Below are positions 10,171 through 18,870 of a stretch of 43,516 nucleotides of DNA, one piece after another; within the stretch, counting starts at the first letter, position 1, and each line of letters starts with the position of its first letter. Made by a program: the position numbers and the translations under genes. The notes beneath the pieces are model-generated. The model made no database searches. It was not told where the DNA came from and worked only from the letters and a program-made list of their open reading frames with translations. The stretch lies in NCBI GenBank assembly GCA_963575745.1, contig CAUYUJ010018718.1, forward strand, positions 153,445 to 196,960, given 5' to 3'. The DNA is from Prorocentrum cordatum. Taxonomy: Eukaryota; Sar; Dinophyceae; Prorocentrales; Prorocentraceae.

Positions 10171-10570
10171 ACCCAGCTTCGCTCACCCCCTCGGCGCCCG
10201 TGACTTGCGGGTGGTGCCGAAGGGGCTCACAGCTGGGCGCCTCACTGCACGGCGCGTGCCGGCGCTGGCGGAGCGCCAGCCGGCCTCCTCAACCTCTCCT
10301 CGGCCACCCAGCTCCTCTCACCCCCTCGGCGCCCGTGACTTGCGGGTGGTGCCGAACAGGGCTCACAGCTGGGCGCCTCACTGCACAGCGGGTGCCGGCG
10401 CTGGCGGAGCACCAGCCGGCTTCCTCAACCTCTCCTCGGGGACCGCACTGGCGGGACGCCCCAGCCACCTCCGCCTCTCCTCGGGGACCGCACTGGCGGG
10501 ACGCCCCGGCCCTCGGCCTCCTCTCCTCCGCACGCCCCTTCGGCGCCCGTGACTTGCGGGTGGTGCCGAC
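10162..10570. repeat. Nested tandem repeats at the 3' flank of the recombinase
   Basis: Unit one is 10162-10296 and unit two 10297-10432, each starting TCCTCGGCCACCCAGC and sharing GTGACTTGCGGGTGGTGCCG and CTGGCGGAGC. Two 45-bp units follow (10433 and 10478, TCCTCGGGGACCGCACTGGC). A partial third copy of the GTGACTTGCGGG core is at 10549. All lie between the perfect direct repeat and the recombinase stop codon. Confidence 0.85.
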
Positions 10571-10725
10571 TGGGGCTCGCGGTCCTCCTCCACCTCACCT
10601 CCGTCCGTCGATCCAGGGGGTCGCCACTGCCCCCAGGCCATTACCCCAGGACTGCGCACAATCCAGCAACGGCTCCTCCAGTGGTGACACGCCTTGTCTC
10701 AACACTCGCACTCCTGGTACTGGCC

Positions 10726-11676
10726 TCAGGCTCCCAGCTTCTCCTTCACATCAGCAGCCGGTCCGCCTCCCGCCGTTTCAACCTTGTACCCCACATGCAG
10801 GGTCGCCACAGACTTCGCCATCGCCTCTGACACTCCAGCGGCGTCCTCATTCGCCTCCCACAAATACTGGTGGAAGGCCCCGCTGTTCCACCGCCCCCAA
10901 CGCTTGACCAGCTCCGTGTCCTGGAAGCAGTGGTACAGGGCCGTCGCCCCGCCGATTCGGAGCGAATGGCTCTTGAACCTGTCGGGTGGGTAGCCTTCCA
11001 GCGCCGCCGCCTTCTGAAGCAAGCCCTGGATACGCTCCCGCGTGATCGGGCTGCCATCTTCCCACCTCGCAAGTGGTAAATGTGCCTCTTTGCCCGCGAT
11101 ACGGCTCGGGAACCAGCGGTGGTAGCACTCCGCCGCCCACACCGGGCAGATGCCGAACGGGTCGTTCGAGCGGTAGTGGTTCCTCGCCTGCCCTGCTCCC
11201 TTCTGGTCAGCCTTCGACGCCTTGAACCACAGCACCACCTCGTCCGCGGCAGCGAAGTGGCTTACCTGCTCGCCCTTGCACTTCGGGGCAATGTCCAGCC
11301 CGGTCAAGACCTTCTTCAAATCCCAGTGCCCCGAGTGGGCGTACTCCCCAATCCGCATCATGAAGAAGAAAGCGAAGATCACGCAGAAATGCAAGGCCGC
11401 GTCGTCCGCGCAAGTGTCCGGCTTCAGCATGTCTCGGATTATCCTCAGCATCTTGGTCGTAACCGGGAGCTTCCTCTTTCCGGGCCCTTGCCAGTTCTCT
11501 ATCCCATTTAAAGCCATCCACAGTCGCGGCTTACCCGCCAAGGGGTCGGGCTCACCCAGCATCGCGTGGTGTGAACGGATCCCCAGCAACTTTGACCGTA
11601 TCGTCCCGTGCGACCGCTTCAGGCTGTTGTACAGGTGCACCATGAACCCAGACCTCCGAAGTGTTGTTTTTTTCAA
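10726..11676 (-). CDS. Tyrosine recombinase catalytic domain of a mobile element
   Basis: The frame of about 316 codons has the full catalytic set of tyrosine recombinases: Arg108 in FFFMMRIGEY, a beta-hairpin Lys in FKASKADQKG (152-155), His237 and Arg240 in HSLRIGGA, Trp263 in RWNSGAF, and the Tyr nucleophile at 271 in HQYLW. Family knowledge: such enzymes cut and rejoin DNA through a 3'-phosphotyrosine, and eukaryotic ones occur in Crypton and DIRS-like elements. The KADQKG hairpin resembles those. The frame opens with TTG, not ATG, right after TCTTGA-rich sequence, and the core-binding domain is missing apart from its last helices (GTIRSKLLGIRSHH). It is therefore probably a 3' exon or a 5'-truncated copy. 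The missing half matches what lies at 37243-39615 on the same strand. Confidence 0.85.
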   Translation of the reverse strand: MKKTTLRRSGFMVHLYNSLKRSHGTIRSKLLGIRSHHAMLGEPDPLAGKPRLWMALNGIENWQGPGKRKLPVTTKMLRIIRDMLKPDTCADDAALHFCVIFAFFFMMRIGEYAHSGHWDLKKVLTGLDIAPKCKGEQVSHFAAADEVVLWFKASKADQKGAGQARNHYRSNDPFGICPVWAAECYHRWFPSRIAGKEAHLPLARWEDGSPITRERIQGLLQKAAALEGYPPDRFKSHSLRIGGATALYHCFQDTELVKRWGRWNSGAFHQYLWEANEDAAGVSEAMAKSVATLHVGYKVETAGGGPAADVKEKLGA

Positions 11677-11825
11677 GACGCGTCAAACGTAATGATATTG
11701 AGAGGTTGTTTTGATATTTTTCAAACGTCTTGATTTTAAGTGAAATGTGTTGATTTTTCGTCGCATGTCTTGATTTTTGGTCTGATGTCTTGATTTTTGG
11801 TGCGATGTCTTGATGTTTGCGTATA
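11672..11825. repeat. Five 20-bp repeats of the GTCTTGATTTTT type at the recombinase 5' edge
   Basis: GTCTTGATT or GTGTTGATT occurs at 11727, 11747, 11767, 11787 and 11807, an exact 20-bp period. The block starts directly next to the recombinase frame with TTCAAGACGCGTC. Related GTCTTGATTT units lie at 37252 and 37271, at the broken end of the other recombinase half. Confidence 0.85.
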
Positions 11826-11869
11826 GTCGTCGCCGACGATATTGTGTAACATCGGATCGTAGGGGTAAC

Positions 11870-12320
11870 GCCTCATGTATATATATATATATATGTATAC
11901 AGATACACATTACAGTGCTTACATATATATATAATGTATATATTTATAGATATATGTGTATATATAGGAAATATAGGTCAACATTGGTAATATACTTGTA
12001 TGTCGTCGAATATCCCCGCGTTGCCAATGTCGATTGCCGCCGCCTGGCGCCACCGACTTCTGCGCTGCCCGCTGTCGTCGCCGATGGCCGCCGTGCTACC
12101 GACGTTGACTGCTGCCTGCTCTGCGCTCTGCATATAAATGCATGTATAAGTACGTGTGCATATATATGTATATACAATATACAATATACAATATACAATA
12201 TACAATATACAATATACAATATACAATATACAATATATATGTTTATATATATATATATTGTATACACATATATATGTATAATAAATAAATATATACATAT
12301 ATACATACATCTATATATAG
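11870..12320. repeat. AT-rich repeats including tandem ACAATAT
   Basis: TATATA and TATGTATA stretches flank a GC-richer island (12010-12130). From about 12172 to 12238 a 7-bp unit ACAATAT is repeated about nine times. No gene is supported. Just downstream, 12390-12460 holds three copies of CTCCCTCCACCTCGAGAT. Confidence 0.85.
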
Positions 12321-12507
12321 CGCTTGCTGCGTGCCTCGCGCGCAAATTGTTTGGCCCAGGGCGCCTCCTGGGCCCCCCTCCCTCCCCGCGTTCGCTCCCT
12401 CCACCCCGAGATCTCCCTCCACCTCGAGATATCTCCCTCCACCTCGAGATCTCGCCTCCTCGATCTCATTCCCCGTTTTCGCTCGATTCCTCGCTCCCTC
12501 CCTCGCC

Positions 12508-12570
12508 ATGGCCGCCGCCATGGCGCGGCACGGCCGCACGGCCAGGGTCGACGCCGAGGTCGTGTCGCAG
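12508..12570 (+). CDS. Gene A, possible first exon
   Basis: ATG in the context CCATGG opens MAAAMARHGRTARVDAE and reaches VVSQ before a GC-type donor CAG|GCGCTG at 12571. A GT donor at 12559 (GAG|GTCGTG) is the alternative. The upstream sequence is pyrimidine-rich (CTCCCTC), as expected before a dinoflagellate leader acceptor, but no AG lies close to the ATG. Joining it to the exon at 12824 is phase 0 to phase 0. Belonging to gene A (12.5-18.4 kb) is an inference from order and strand. Function unknown. Confidence 0.35.
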
Positions 12571-12659
12571 GCGCTGCCAGGGGAGGGATCCGGGCAGGGA
12601 GGAGATGAGAGGGTCAAAATGACGATAAGGAGAGGATCCAGGGGGAGTGCGCAGGGGAA

Positions 12660-12823
12660 GAAGATCCCCGAGCCCCCTCCCTCCTCCATCGCCCTCCGCC
12701 CTCCTCCCTCCTCCTCCCTCCTCCTCCCTCCCCTCCCTCCTCCTACCTCCTCCTCCCTCCTCCTCCCTCCTCCCTCCTCCTCCCCGCTGCCTCGTCCTCC
12801 TCCTCCCGCCTCTCCCGCCCCAG
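12660..12823. repeat. TCC-rich pyrimidine tract ending in a splice acceptor
   Basis: (TCC)n with CCC variants on the + strand, ending CTCCCGCCCCAG at 12823. It would serve as the polypyrimidine tract of the exon at 12824. On the far side of that exon the strand turns to (GGA)n at 12887-12985. Confidence 0.8.
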
Positions 12824-12890
12824 GTGCTCTTGATGCCCATGATCGAGGCGCCTCGGCTGCTAGGCGCGGCGACGCCCTGGAGCCGCGGGG
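12824..12890 (+). CDS. Gene A, exon candidate
   Basis: After the acceptor CCCCAG the phase-0 frame reads VLLMPMIEAPRLLGAATPW. The 3' end is unclear: a GC dinucleotide after CTGCTAG (12862) is a possible donor, and the frame runs into the GGA tract at about 12890. The switch from TCC to GGA on either side supports a short exon here. Confidence 0.4.
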
Positions 12891-12999
12891 GAGGAGGAGG
12901 AGGAGGAGGAGGAGGAGGAGGAGGAGGGGGGGAATAAGGAGGAGGAGGCGGAGGAGGAGAAGGAGGGGAAGGAGGAGGTGGAGGGTTTAATTAGGAGCG

Positions 13000-13475
13000 G
13001 CCCTCCTCTTTCTCATCCTCGTCGTCGCCAGCATCTTCATGTCTCATCCTCGTCGTCGGTTTCATCGTTCTCATCCTCTTCGTAGTCGTCTTCCTTTCTC
13101 ATCCTCGTCGTTGTCCTCATCGTTCTTGATCTCGTCGTCGTCGTCGCTCGAGCCGTCCACGCCTGGCGCTTGATCTACGTGGATCCGCCGCCTCATCCTC
13201 TTCCTGCTCTGGCGCCTCCTGCTGCTGCTGCTGCTGCCGCTGCTGGCGATGGCGCCCTCATCTTTCATTCTCGTCGTCGTCGTCTTCTTTTATCGTCCTC
13301 AATCGTCGTCCTCATCGTGATCGTCGTCGTTGTCTTTATTTCTCATCCTCGTAGTCGTCCTCTATCGTTCTCATCTTCGTCGTCGTCGTTCTCGTCCCCT
13401 CACCTCGTTCTCATCCTCATCATTGCCGCACTTTGCCCTCTTCGTCATTCGCCGCCCGATGAGGCGACATCCCAG
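13000..13475. other. Intron-like TCGTCG/TCATCC region
   Basis: The stretch is rich in CTCATCCTCGTCGTC repeats. It shows frames with Ser, Leu or Arg runs only. No exon is supported. Confidence 0.5.
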
Positions 13476-13516
13476 ATTTCAAGTGCAGCTGCAGCGACTT
13501 CGGATCCAGACCCAAG
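13476..13516 (+). CDS. Gene A, weak exon candidate
   Basis: Between an AG at 13474-13475 and a donor AAG|GTCAAG at 13517 the frame reads FKCSCSDFGSRPK, ending phase 0 for the exon at 14483. The - strand over the same bases also reads plausibly (SLTLGLDPKSLQLHLK), so strand and status are uncertain. Confidence 0.2.
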
Positions 13517-13714
13517 GTCAAGGAGATCCAGGCCGCCCTCGAGCCCTGGGAGAAGGGGGGGATCCCTGGGGCGAGGAGGATCTCGAGGAGGAGGGACGAA
13601 GGAGGGCAAGAGGCGGGATAATCGAAATAGGGACGCCAAGGGGGGAAGGAGAGAGGGTGGTCGGGGAAGGAGGGGGAGGGCGCGCGGAGTCGAGGGAACG
13701 TGGATCGACTGTAA

Positions 13715-14370
13715 CTGTGATGATGATGATGATGATGATGACGATGATGATGATGATGATGACGTCGGCGACGACGACAACGCTGATGATAATGATGATG
13801 GTGATGATGATGATGATGCCCGTCTGCGTTGCGCGAGGCCTTGGGAAACGAGCTCGAGGTTATTTCTAAGGACATGTCCCCGCCTTCCGTGAAAACAATG
13901 ATGGTGTTGATGATGATGCTGATGATGAGGGTGATGATGCTGATGATGACGACGATGAGGATGATGCTGATAGCGGTCATGATGATGGTGATGATGATGA
14001 TGGTGATACTGGTGATGATGCTGCTGATGGCGGTGATGCTGGTGATGACGATGGTGAGGATGACGATGATGATATGGATGATGCTGATGATGATGATGAT
14101 GCTGAACGTGATGTTACTGCTGGTGATGATGATGATACTGCTGGTGATGATGATCGTGATGATGCTGATGATGATACTGCTGGTGATGATGATCCTGGCC
14201 GTGATGGAGATCATATCATGATGATGCGGAGTGTGATGGCGACGATGGTGATTCAGCGTGATGTTACCGTGGTGGTGCGGGTGAGGGTGATGACGCCGAC
14301 GATGATGGTGATTGTGATCGCGGCGATGGCGATGATGATGGTGGCGACGATGACGACGATGCGATAGCGT
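13715..14370. repeat. GAT-type trinucleotide repeat
   Basis: GATGAT with GCT, GGT and GAC variants on the + strand, broken at 13815-13895 by a less repetitive block. That block (ATTTCTAAGGACATGTCCCC, then CCGTGAAAAC) has a relative at 26485-26530 (ATGTCTAAAGGGGCG, CCTGTCGTGAAAAA), so the two GAT arrays share an embedded unit. Confidence 0.85.
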
Positions 14371-14482
14371 CGCTTGTATGAGTCGGCCCGATCGGCGCCT
14401 CGGGCCCCCCTCGATCCCTCTGATCGTTCTTCTTCGTTCCCTGCCTTCCCCCCCGCCCCGCCCTCCGCTCCCCTTCCTGTAG

Positions 14483-14581
14483 GTGCGCCAGTCCCTGGTC
14501 GACGCGCTGACCGAGGTCGGCGGCGACAAGCGGTTCTCTCAAAAGTTGCTGATGGACAGCGCGCGGCGTGGGCAGGGCGCG
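14483..14581 (+). CDS. Gene A, internal exon
   Basis: This exon has 33 codons with clean borders: acceptor CCCCTTCCTGTAG before it and donor GCG|GTTAGC after it, phase 0 at both ends. The frame reads VRQSLVDALTEVGGDKRF and then SQKLLMDSARRGQGA, a helical, balanced composition unlike the surrounding repeats. Upstream is pyrimidine-rich and downstream becomes (GGA)n by 14620. With the exons at 15021, 15419, 16258 and 17493 it forms a phase-0 series of 1224 nt (407 residues plus stop). No family is recognised. Confidence 0.6.
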
Positions 14582-15020
14582 GTTAGCACGTAACTTGTAA
14601 TTGGCAGAGGACGGGGGAGAGTCGAGGAGGAGGAGGAGGAGGAAGAGGAGGAGTGGAAGGAAAAGTAGTGGGAGGAGGAGCAGGAGTGGGAGCGGGCAAG
14701 GAGGAGAGCGGGAGTAGGAGTGAGAGGGGATGAGTGGGAGGAGGGAGCGGGAATGGGCAGAATGAGAGAGGAGTGGGAGGGTCACAGAGATCCAACGCAT
14801 TGAAACACATCCAGACTGAGGCGTTTCGAGAGGGGCCCTCGGCGGGCCCTGGGGCAGTCGAAACAAAAACGATTCAGGATGAGAAACTTGTCCAAGGGAG
14901 TGGGTCTAGATTTCTGGGAACCCCGTGCGAAAAAAAAACTACATCGGATCTCTGTGGGGGGGGGAGCTTCTCCGATCATCTTATCTCCTGCCTCCTCCTC
15001 CTCCACCGCCGTCAGTGGAG

Positions 15021-15110
15021 GACGCGTGGGACCTTGCGTTCAAGAGTACGTATGCGGACGAGTTCAAGTCCACGTATGGCCGCCACCCCGTCAAGAAGCG
15101 AGTGGATGGA
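15021..15110 (+). CDS. Gene A, internal exon
   Basis: This exon has 30 codons, reading DAWDLAFKSTYADEFK and then STYGRHPVKKRVDG. The acceptor (GTCAGTGGAG) follows a CTCCTCCTCCACC tract, and a strong donor GTGAGG follows at 15111. An earlier AG at 15014-15015 would shift phase and is less consistent with the neighbours. After the donor the strand is G-rich. Confidence 0.6.
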
Positions 15111-15418
15111 GTGAGGCTCGCAGGGGAGGGGGGGTAGCAGGAAGTGGGCAGAGGAATGAGAATGCGTGTGATGAGGAGTATCTCAGGTTAGCTGGGGCCA
15201 TCCTGAGGGCGATGGGGATGATTGGGAAAGTCGTTTCATGATGGTGATCCTCTCCCGGCCCCCCATGCTCCCCCCATCCCCCCTCCCTTCCCCATCCCGT
15301 TCCGCCATCTCCGTTCTCGCATTCCCTCCATTCCCCCCGCCCTTCTCCTCCCCCTCCCTCGGGGGGAGATCGCCACGACTACCCCCCTCCGCATCCTCGG
15401 GCAGCGAGGTATCTGCAG

Positions 15419-15496
15419 TGCCGCCAGATCAGGATGATGCACAGCCACCACCTCAAGATGCGTGGCAAGGACCACGCGGAGGCGGAGGGAGCGAGC
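15419..15496 (+). CDS. Gene A, internal exon
   Basis: This exon has 26 codons with a His/Met-rich basic sequence, CRQIRMMHSHHLKMRGKDH and then AEAEGAS. It starts after CTGCAG at 15418 and ends at a donor AGC|GTGCTA, phase 0 both sides. The same frame is open a little upstream (RYLQ), so an acceptor at 15402 is possible with a different phase. A C-rich tract (15245-15360) precedes it. Confidence 0.5.
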
Positions 15497-15580
15497 GTGC
15501 TAAAGTCGAGCCTCTCCTGTGACTGGGGACGAAGGTGGGAATAAGGAAGGAGCGATCCGAATGATGATGAAGGGGTGTGT

Positions 15581-15607
15581 GGGGGGGGGGGGGGGGGGGG
15601 GGGGGGG
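15581..15607. repeat. Run of 27 G
   Basis: An uninterrupted G run on the + strand follows GTGTGT. Such a run can form a G-quadruplex. Its length in a read assembly is also unreliable. Confidence 0.9.
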
Positions 15608-15659
15608 ATGGGAGGAGGGATGCGGAAAAAGGAGAACAAGTGATCGATCGGTGAGAGAT

Positions 15660-15721
15660 GAGTGCTGATGATGGTGGCGATGTTGGTGATGGTGATTATG
15701 CGGTGATGATGCTGGTGCTGA

Positions 15722-15755
<34 letters not shown>

Positions 15756-16195
15756 GGTGATGATGAGCATGATGCTGCTGATGATGGTGCTTCGTATACG
15801 TATGATGGTGGCGGTGATGGTGTTGCCGCTGGAGGTGGCAATGCCGATGGCGAAGACGATGATGATGCGGATGCTGACGATAATGGTGGTCGTCGTGGTG
15901 GTGGTGATGATGCTGATGATCACGGTGCTGACGCTCATGACGATGATGATGACGATGTTGATGGTAATTGGTGACGATGCCGATGTTGATTATGGTGAAG
16001 ATGCTGGTGGTGGTGTTGATGCCGACGATGCTGAGCACCAAGATGAGCTTGACGATTCGGATGATGCTGATGCTGATGCTGATGCTGACGGCTATGGTGA
16101 TGGTGGAAATGGCCACGATGATGCCGACGATGCTGGCGGTGATGGCGACGACGCTGTTGGCGGTGATGGCGGTGGCCATGATCGTGATAACTATG
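15660..16195. repeat. GAT-type trinucleotide repeat
   Basis: GATGATG, GGTGAT and GCTGAT variants fill this interval on the + strand. Open frames give poly-Asp, poly-Met or poly-His only. Confidence 0.85.
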
Positions 16196-16257
16196 TCGAC
16201 GACGTTGCCCCATGGCGGAACGCTCTCGCTTCCCCGCCCCGCTGTCCACCCCCGTAG

Positions 16258-16335
16258 GATGATGGAGACGACACCGACGTCGACGACGACACCCTGATGA
16301 ACTACTACAAGAACAGCCTGGTGGGCGGCGACGAG
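16258..16335 (+). CDS. Gene A, internal exon
   Basis: This exon has 26 codons after a clear acceptor (CGCTGTCCACCCCCGTAG). It reads DDGDDTDVDDDTLMNYYKN and then SLVGGDE. A GT follows at 16336. In the next frame FKKYMLPRSLGEG continues plausibly, so either the exon ends at the GT or a 1-bp indel separates the two. Acidic start, tyrosine-rich middle; function unknown. Confidence 0.5.
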
Positions 16336-16477
16336 GTTCAAGAAGTACATGCTGCCGAGGTCGCTCGGCGAGGGCCGCGGGGCGCATGAGCACCCAGAGA
16401 TCCGATGTCGCGATGGTGTTCGGCCCAGATCTCCGATGTCCCCGACGGCCCAGGCCTCCAGAGGCCGAACGCACAGA

Positions 16478-16690
16478 ATAAGAAAGTCAACGCGCATCGT
16501 AAGGACGCGCGCCTTCTCTATAGGGTGCCATTGCGTCATTGCCTCTGTTGCCGCTTGTCATTTCCACTGGCAAGGCGTTCAGTGTCTTGGTCGCCAGCGC
16601 CGCCCAAAAACATGCCAGCTTTAATCTGCCTCCAAGGGTCTTGCGTCCTGTGCCAGCCGTCCTTAGTATGCGGCTTCAGTGTAGGATGCT
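16478..16690 (+). repeat. Introner-like dispersed repeat, copy 1 (diverged)
   Basis: It starts GTCAACGCGCATC, like the intron at 24656, and shares ACGCGCG, TTGCCTCTG, GGCAAGGCG/GGCCAGCC-type text, AAGGGTCTTGCGTCC and CCGTCCTTAGTAT in the same order. It is more diverged than the copies at 18690 and 24656. It lies about 140 bp after the exon at 16258, inside gene A. No gene is seen between it and 16850. Confidence 0.6.
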
Positions 16691-16849
16691 CCAAGACGTT
16701 CGATCTCTGAGTATGCGAGGAAAGGGCTGGAGGGACGCGCTAGCTAGGAAGCAGAGGGGAGTATGAGGGCGAGGGGAACGGATGGGGAAATGGATGAGTG
16801 AGAGCGGAACGGAGCGGGAGGAGCGGGGGAGAGTGCGGGTGGTACAGGG

Positions 16850-17460
16850 TGCACCATCACCAACATAAGCATCGTCACCATCGCCGTGTGCATTGTCACC
16901 CCCACCACCGCCACAATCAGCATCGCCATCAGCATCATCAGCATCACCATCACCATCAACATGTTCATCACCATGATCATCACCATTAGCATCAGCAGCA
17001 TCATCATCACCAGCATCATCAGTATCATCATCATAATCAATAATACCATCTTCAACATCATCATGATCGCCATCATCGTTGCCAGTATCCTCATCATCAC
17101 CGTCACGTGCCATCACCATAACCATCAACATCACCATCAAGAGAACCATCACCATCGCCAGCGTCAACGTCATCGCCGTCGTCGTCGCCATTGTCATCGT
17201 GGACGCCGTCGTCGCCAGTGCCATTCGCCTTCGGTAGACAATGCGTGTGATCGCCATCATCGTCATCGTCGTCATCGTCGCCGTCATCATCGTCATCATC
17301 TTCGGTATGATAGTAATCGTCGTCATTGTCACCAATGGTGATGGTGATGATGATGACGGCGATAATGACGATGATGACGATGATGATGATGATTACGGTG
17401 ATGATGATGATGATGGTGATGATGACGATGATGGTGCCGATGATGCTGATGATGATTGCC
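16850..17460. repeat. CAT array switching to GAT array
   Basis: From 16850 to about 17325 the + strand is CATCAC/ATCATC; from 17335 it turns to GATGATG up to 17460. The two halves are therefore inverted relative to each other around about 17330. Frames are poly-His, Ile, Met or Asp. It forms the intron 5' of the last exon of gene A. Confidence 0.85.
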
Positions 17461-17492
17461 ACGATCGCTGCAGGGTCCGATCTGAAGGGGAG

Positions 17493-18371
17493 GTCACCGA
17501 AGTCAGTGCGAGTGCGAGCGCGAGTTCCGCGGGCATTCCTTTCCTGCGGAGCTTGCTGGGTGCAAAGCTGCCAAACGAGGAGCAGAAGAAACACAAGAAA
17601 GATAAGAAGAAGAAAAAACATCGAACTGCAGCCGCTGTGCACACGCCGCCGTGGCTAGCCACTCTGAAGAGGCCCGCCGCAAGCCCGCATCCCAAGAAGA
17701 AAAGCGCCACCGAGGAGAGCCCTGCGAAACCCGACGCCAAGGCGACGCCCCAGCCAGAGAAGCCCGTTGCCAAAGCTAAACCCAAAGCTGTGATGAAAAA
17801 ACCGTGCTGCAAGGCGAAAGCTGGGGGCGAGGATCAGCCAGGCGATCCTGATGACGAGGTCGAGGAAGGAACGTTCGAGGCTGAGGACGAGGAGGAAGAA
17901 GAGGGGGAGGAAGCGGAGGACGAGGATGCGGAGGGCGGAGAAGAGGCCGCAGACGGAGAAGAGGCGGCGCTGGACGAGGCGGCCGAAGCGCCCGCTGCTG
18001 CAGCGGGTGCTGGCGCCGCCGAGGAGGTCACCGAGGCGCCAGAAGGCGTCTTCACCTTCCACGTGCAGAACGAGGATGCCACCATGAGCAGCTACAGCAT
18101 GAAGACTAAGAGGCGCCGCTGCGAGAGCATCAGCACCATCGCGATGCGCGACGTCGATCATGGCCAGTGGAAGCAGCTCGTGCAAGTAATGGACTACAAG
18201 TGGACGGACGAGGACCTCGTCACCGCGACAGCAGAGAACAAGGAGCAGCTGTCGGAGTGGGTGATGCACGAGACGATGAAGAGGTGCCTTGACAGGAAGG
18301 TCCGCACCAAGGAGATGGCGGTGGCCGTGCGGGAGGAGGTGCGGGCCGAGTGGAACATCACCGTTGGCTGA
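17493..18371 (+). CDS. Gene A, last exon: Lys/Ala-rich and acidic tail with folded C-terminus
   Basis: The frame runs about 292 codons to TGA. It begins VTEVSASASASSAG after AG at 17491-17492 (phase 0); AG at 17472-17473 is an alternative start. Order of segments: a lysine cluster (KKHKKDKKKKKH), KRPAAS and VMKKP motifs in a Lys/Pro/Ala linker, a Glu-rich acidic stretch of about 80 residues, then a balanced C-terminal part of about 105 residues (GVFTFHVQNEDATMSSYSMK, later WTDEDLVTATAENK, ending EWNITVG). The basic-acidic layout suggests a nuclear or nucleic-acid-associated protein, but that is inference. The codon mix is GC-rich and unlike the repeats around it, so I trust the exon. No family is recognised. 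Confidence 0.75.
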   Translation, partial: VTEVSASASASSAGIPFLRSLLGAKLPNEEQKKHKKDKKKKKHRTAAAVHTPPWLATLKRPAASPHPKKKSATEESPAKPDAKATPQPEKPVAKAKPKAVMKKPCCKAKAGGEDQPGDPDDEVEEGTFEAEDEEEEEGEEAEDEDAEGGEEAADGEEAALDEAAEAPAAAAGAGAAEEVTEAPEGVFTFHVQNEDATMSSYSMKTKRRRCESISTIAMRDVDHGQWKQLVQVMDYKWTDEDLVTATAENKEQLSEWVMHETMKRCLDRKVRTKEMAVAVREEVRAEWNITVG

Positions 18372-18689
18372 TGGCGGGGATGGGGAGTAGCATCAGCAGT
18401 GTTGCCACGATGGGGGAGTGATAGAATAGGGATAGGTGGATCAGGATGGGGAGGAGGAGGGATCCGGATGAGGAGGAACGATCGAGGGTGAGAGATCAGG
18501 GGGAGTGATCCCGAGGAAGCAAGATCGAGCCAACTCTACAACCCCTCCCGCTGATCCCTCCCCTCTCTTTCTCACCGTGCTCCGCGGGCAAGGGGAGGCG
18601 CCGGCAAAAGAATGGCATATCGTGATCTTCAAGGTTGCCCAGTGGTGTTGGGGATGGGTTGGGCACGACATCGAGCATGCAGCATGTGG

Positions 18690-18870
18690 CACACGTGGGA
18701 CGTGCGACTCCCCCAGGGAACCCATGCGTCCTTGCCTCTGCGGCCCGTCCTTGGCCGCTCTCACTGGCCAGCCTCTCAGAGTACCCCCCCGCCCCAGCTT
18801 CCTCCTCTATGAGGGTCGTGCGTCCTTGCCGCGCGTTCTATATAGATAAATATACGTCTTGACTGTACCC
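18690..18870 (+). repeat. Introner-like dispersed repeat, copy 2
   Basis: It shares GCGTCCTTGCCTCTGCGGCC, CTTGGCCGCTCTCA, TGGCCAGCCTC, GTGCGTCCTTGCCG and ACGTYTTGACTGTA with 24690-24835. It is not next to an exon that I can support. The 320 bp between gene A and this repeat (18372-18689) show no gene. Confidence 0.8.

Noticed and set aside
11727-11820. Regular 20-bp repeats as a CRISPR array
   Set aside because: Units are contiguous without unique spacers, and the genome is eukaryotic.
13420-14529. Frame of about 369 codons on the - strand
   Set aside because: Most of it is GAT repeat read as Ile/His; only about 35 codons near 13500 look protein-like and the + strand reading competes.
17103-17642. 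- strand frame opposite the gene A last exon
   Set aside because: It is mostly the CAT/GAT array; the + strand exon continues 800 bases further with normal composition.
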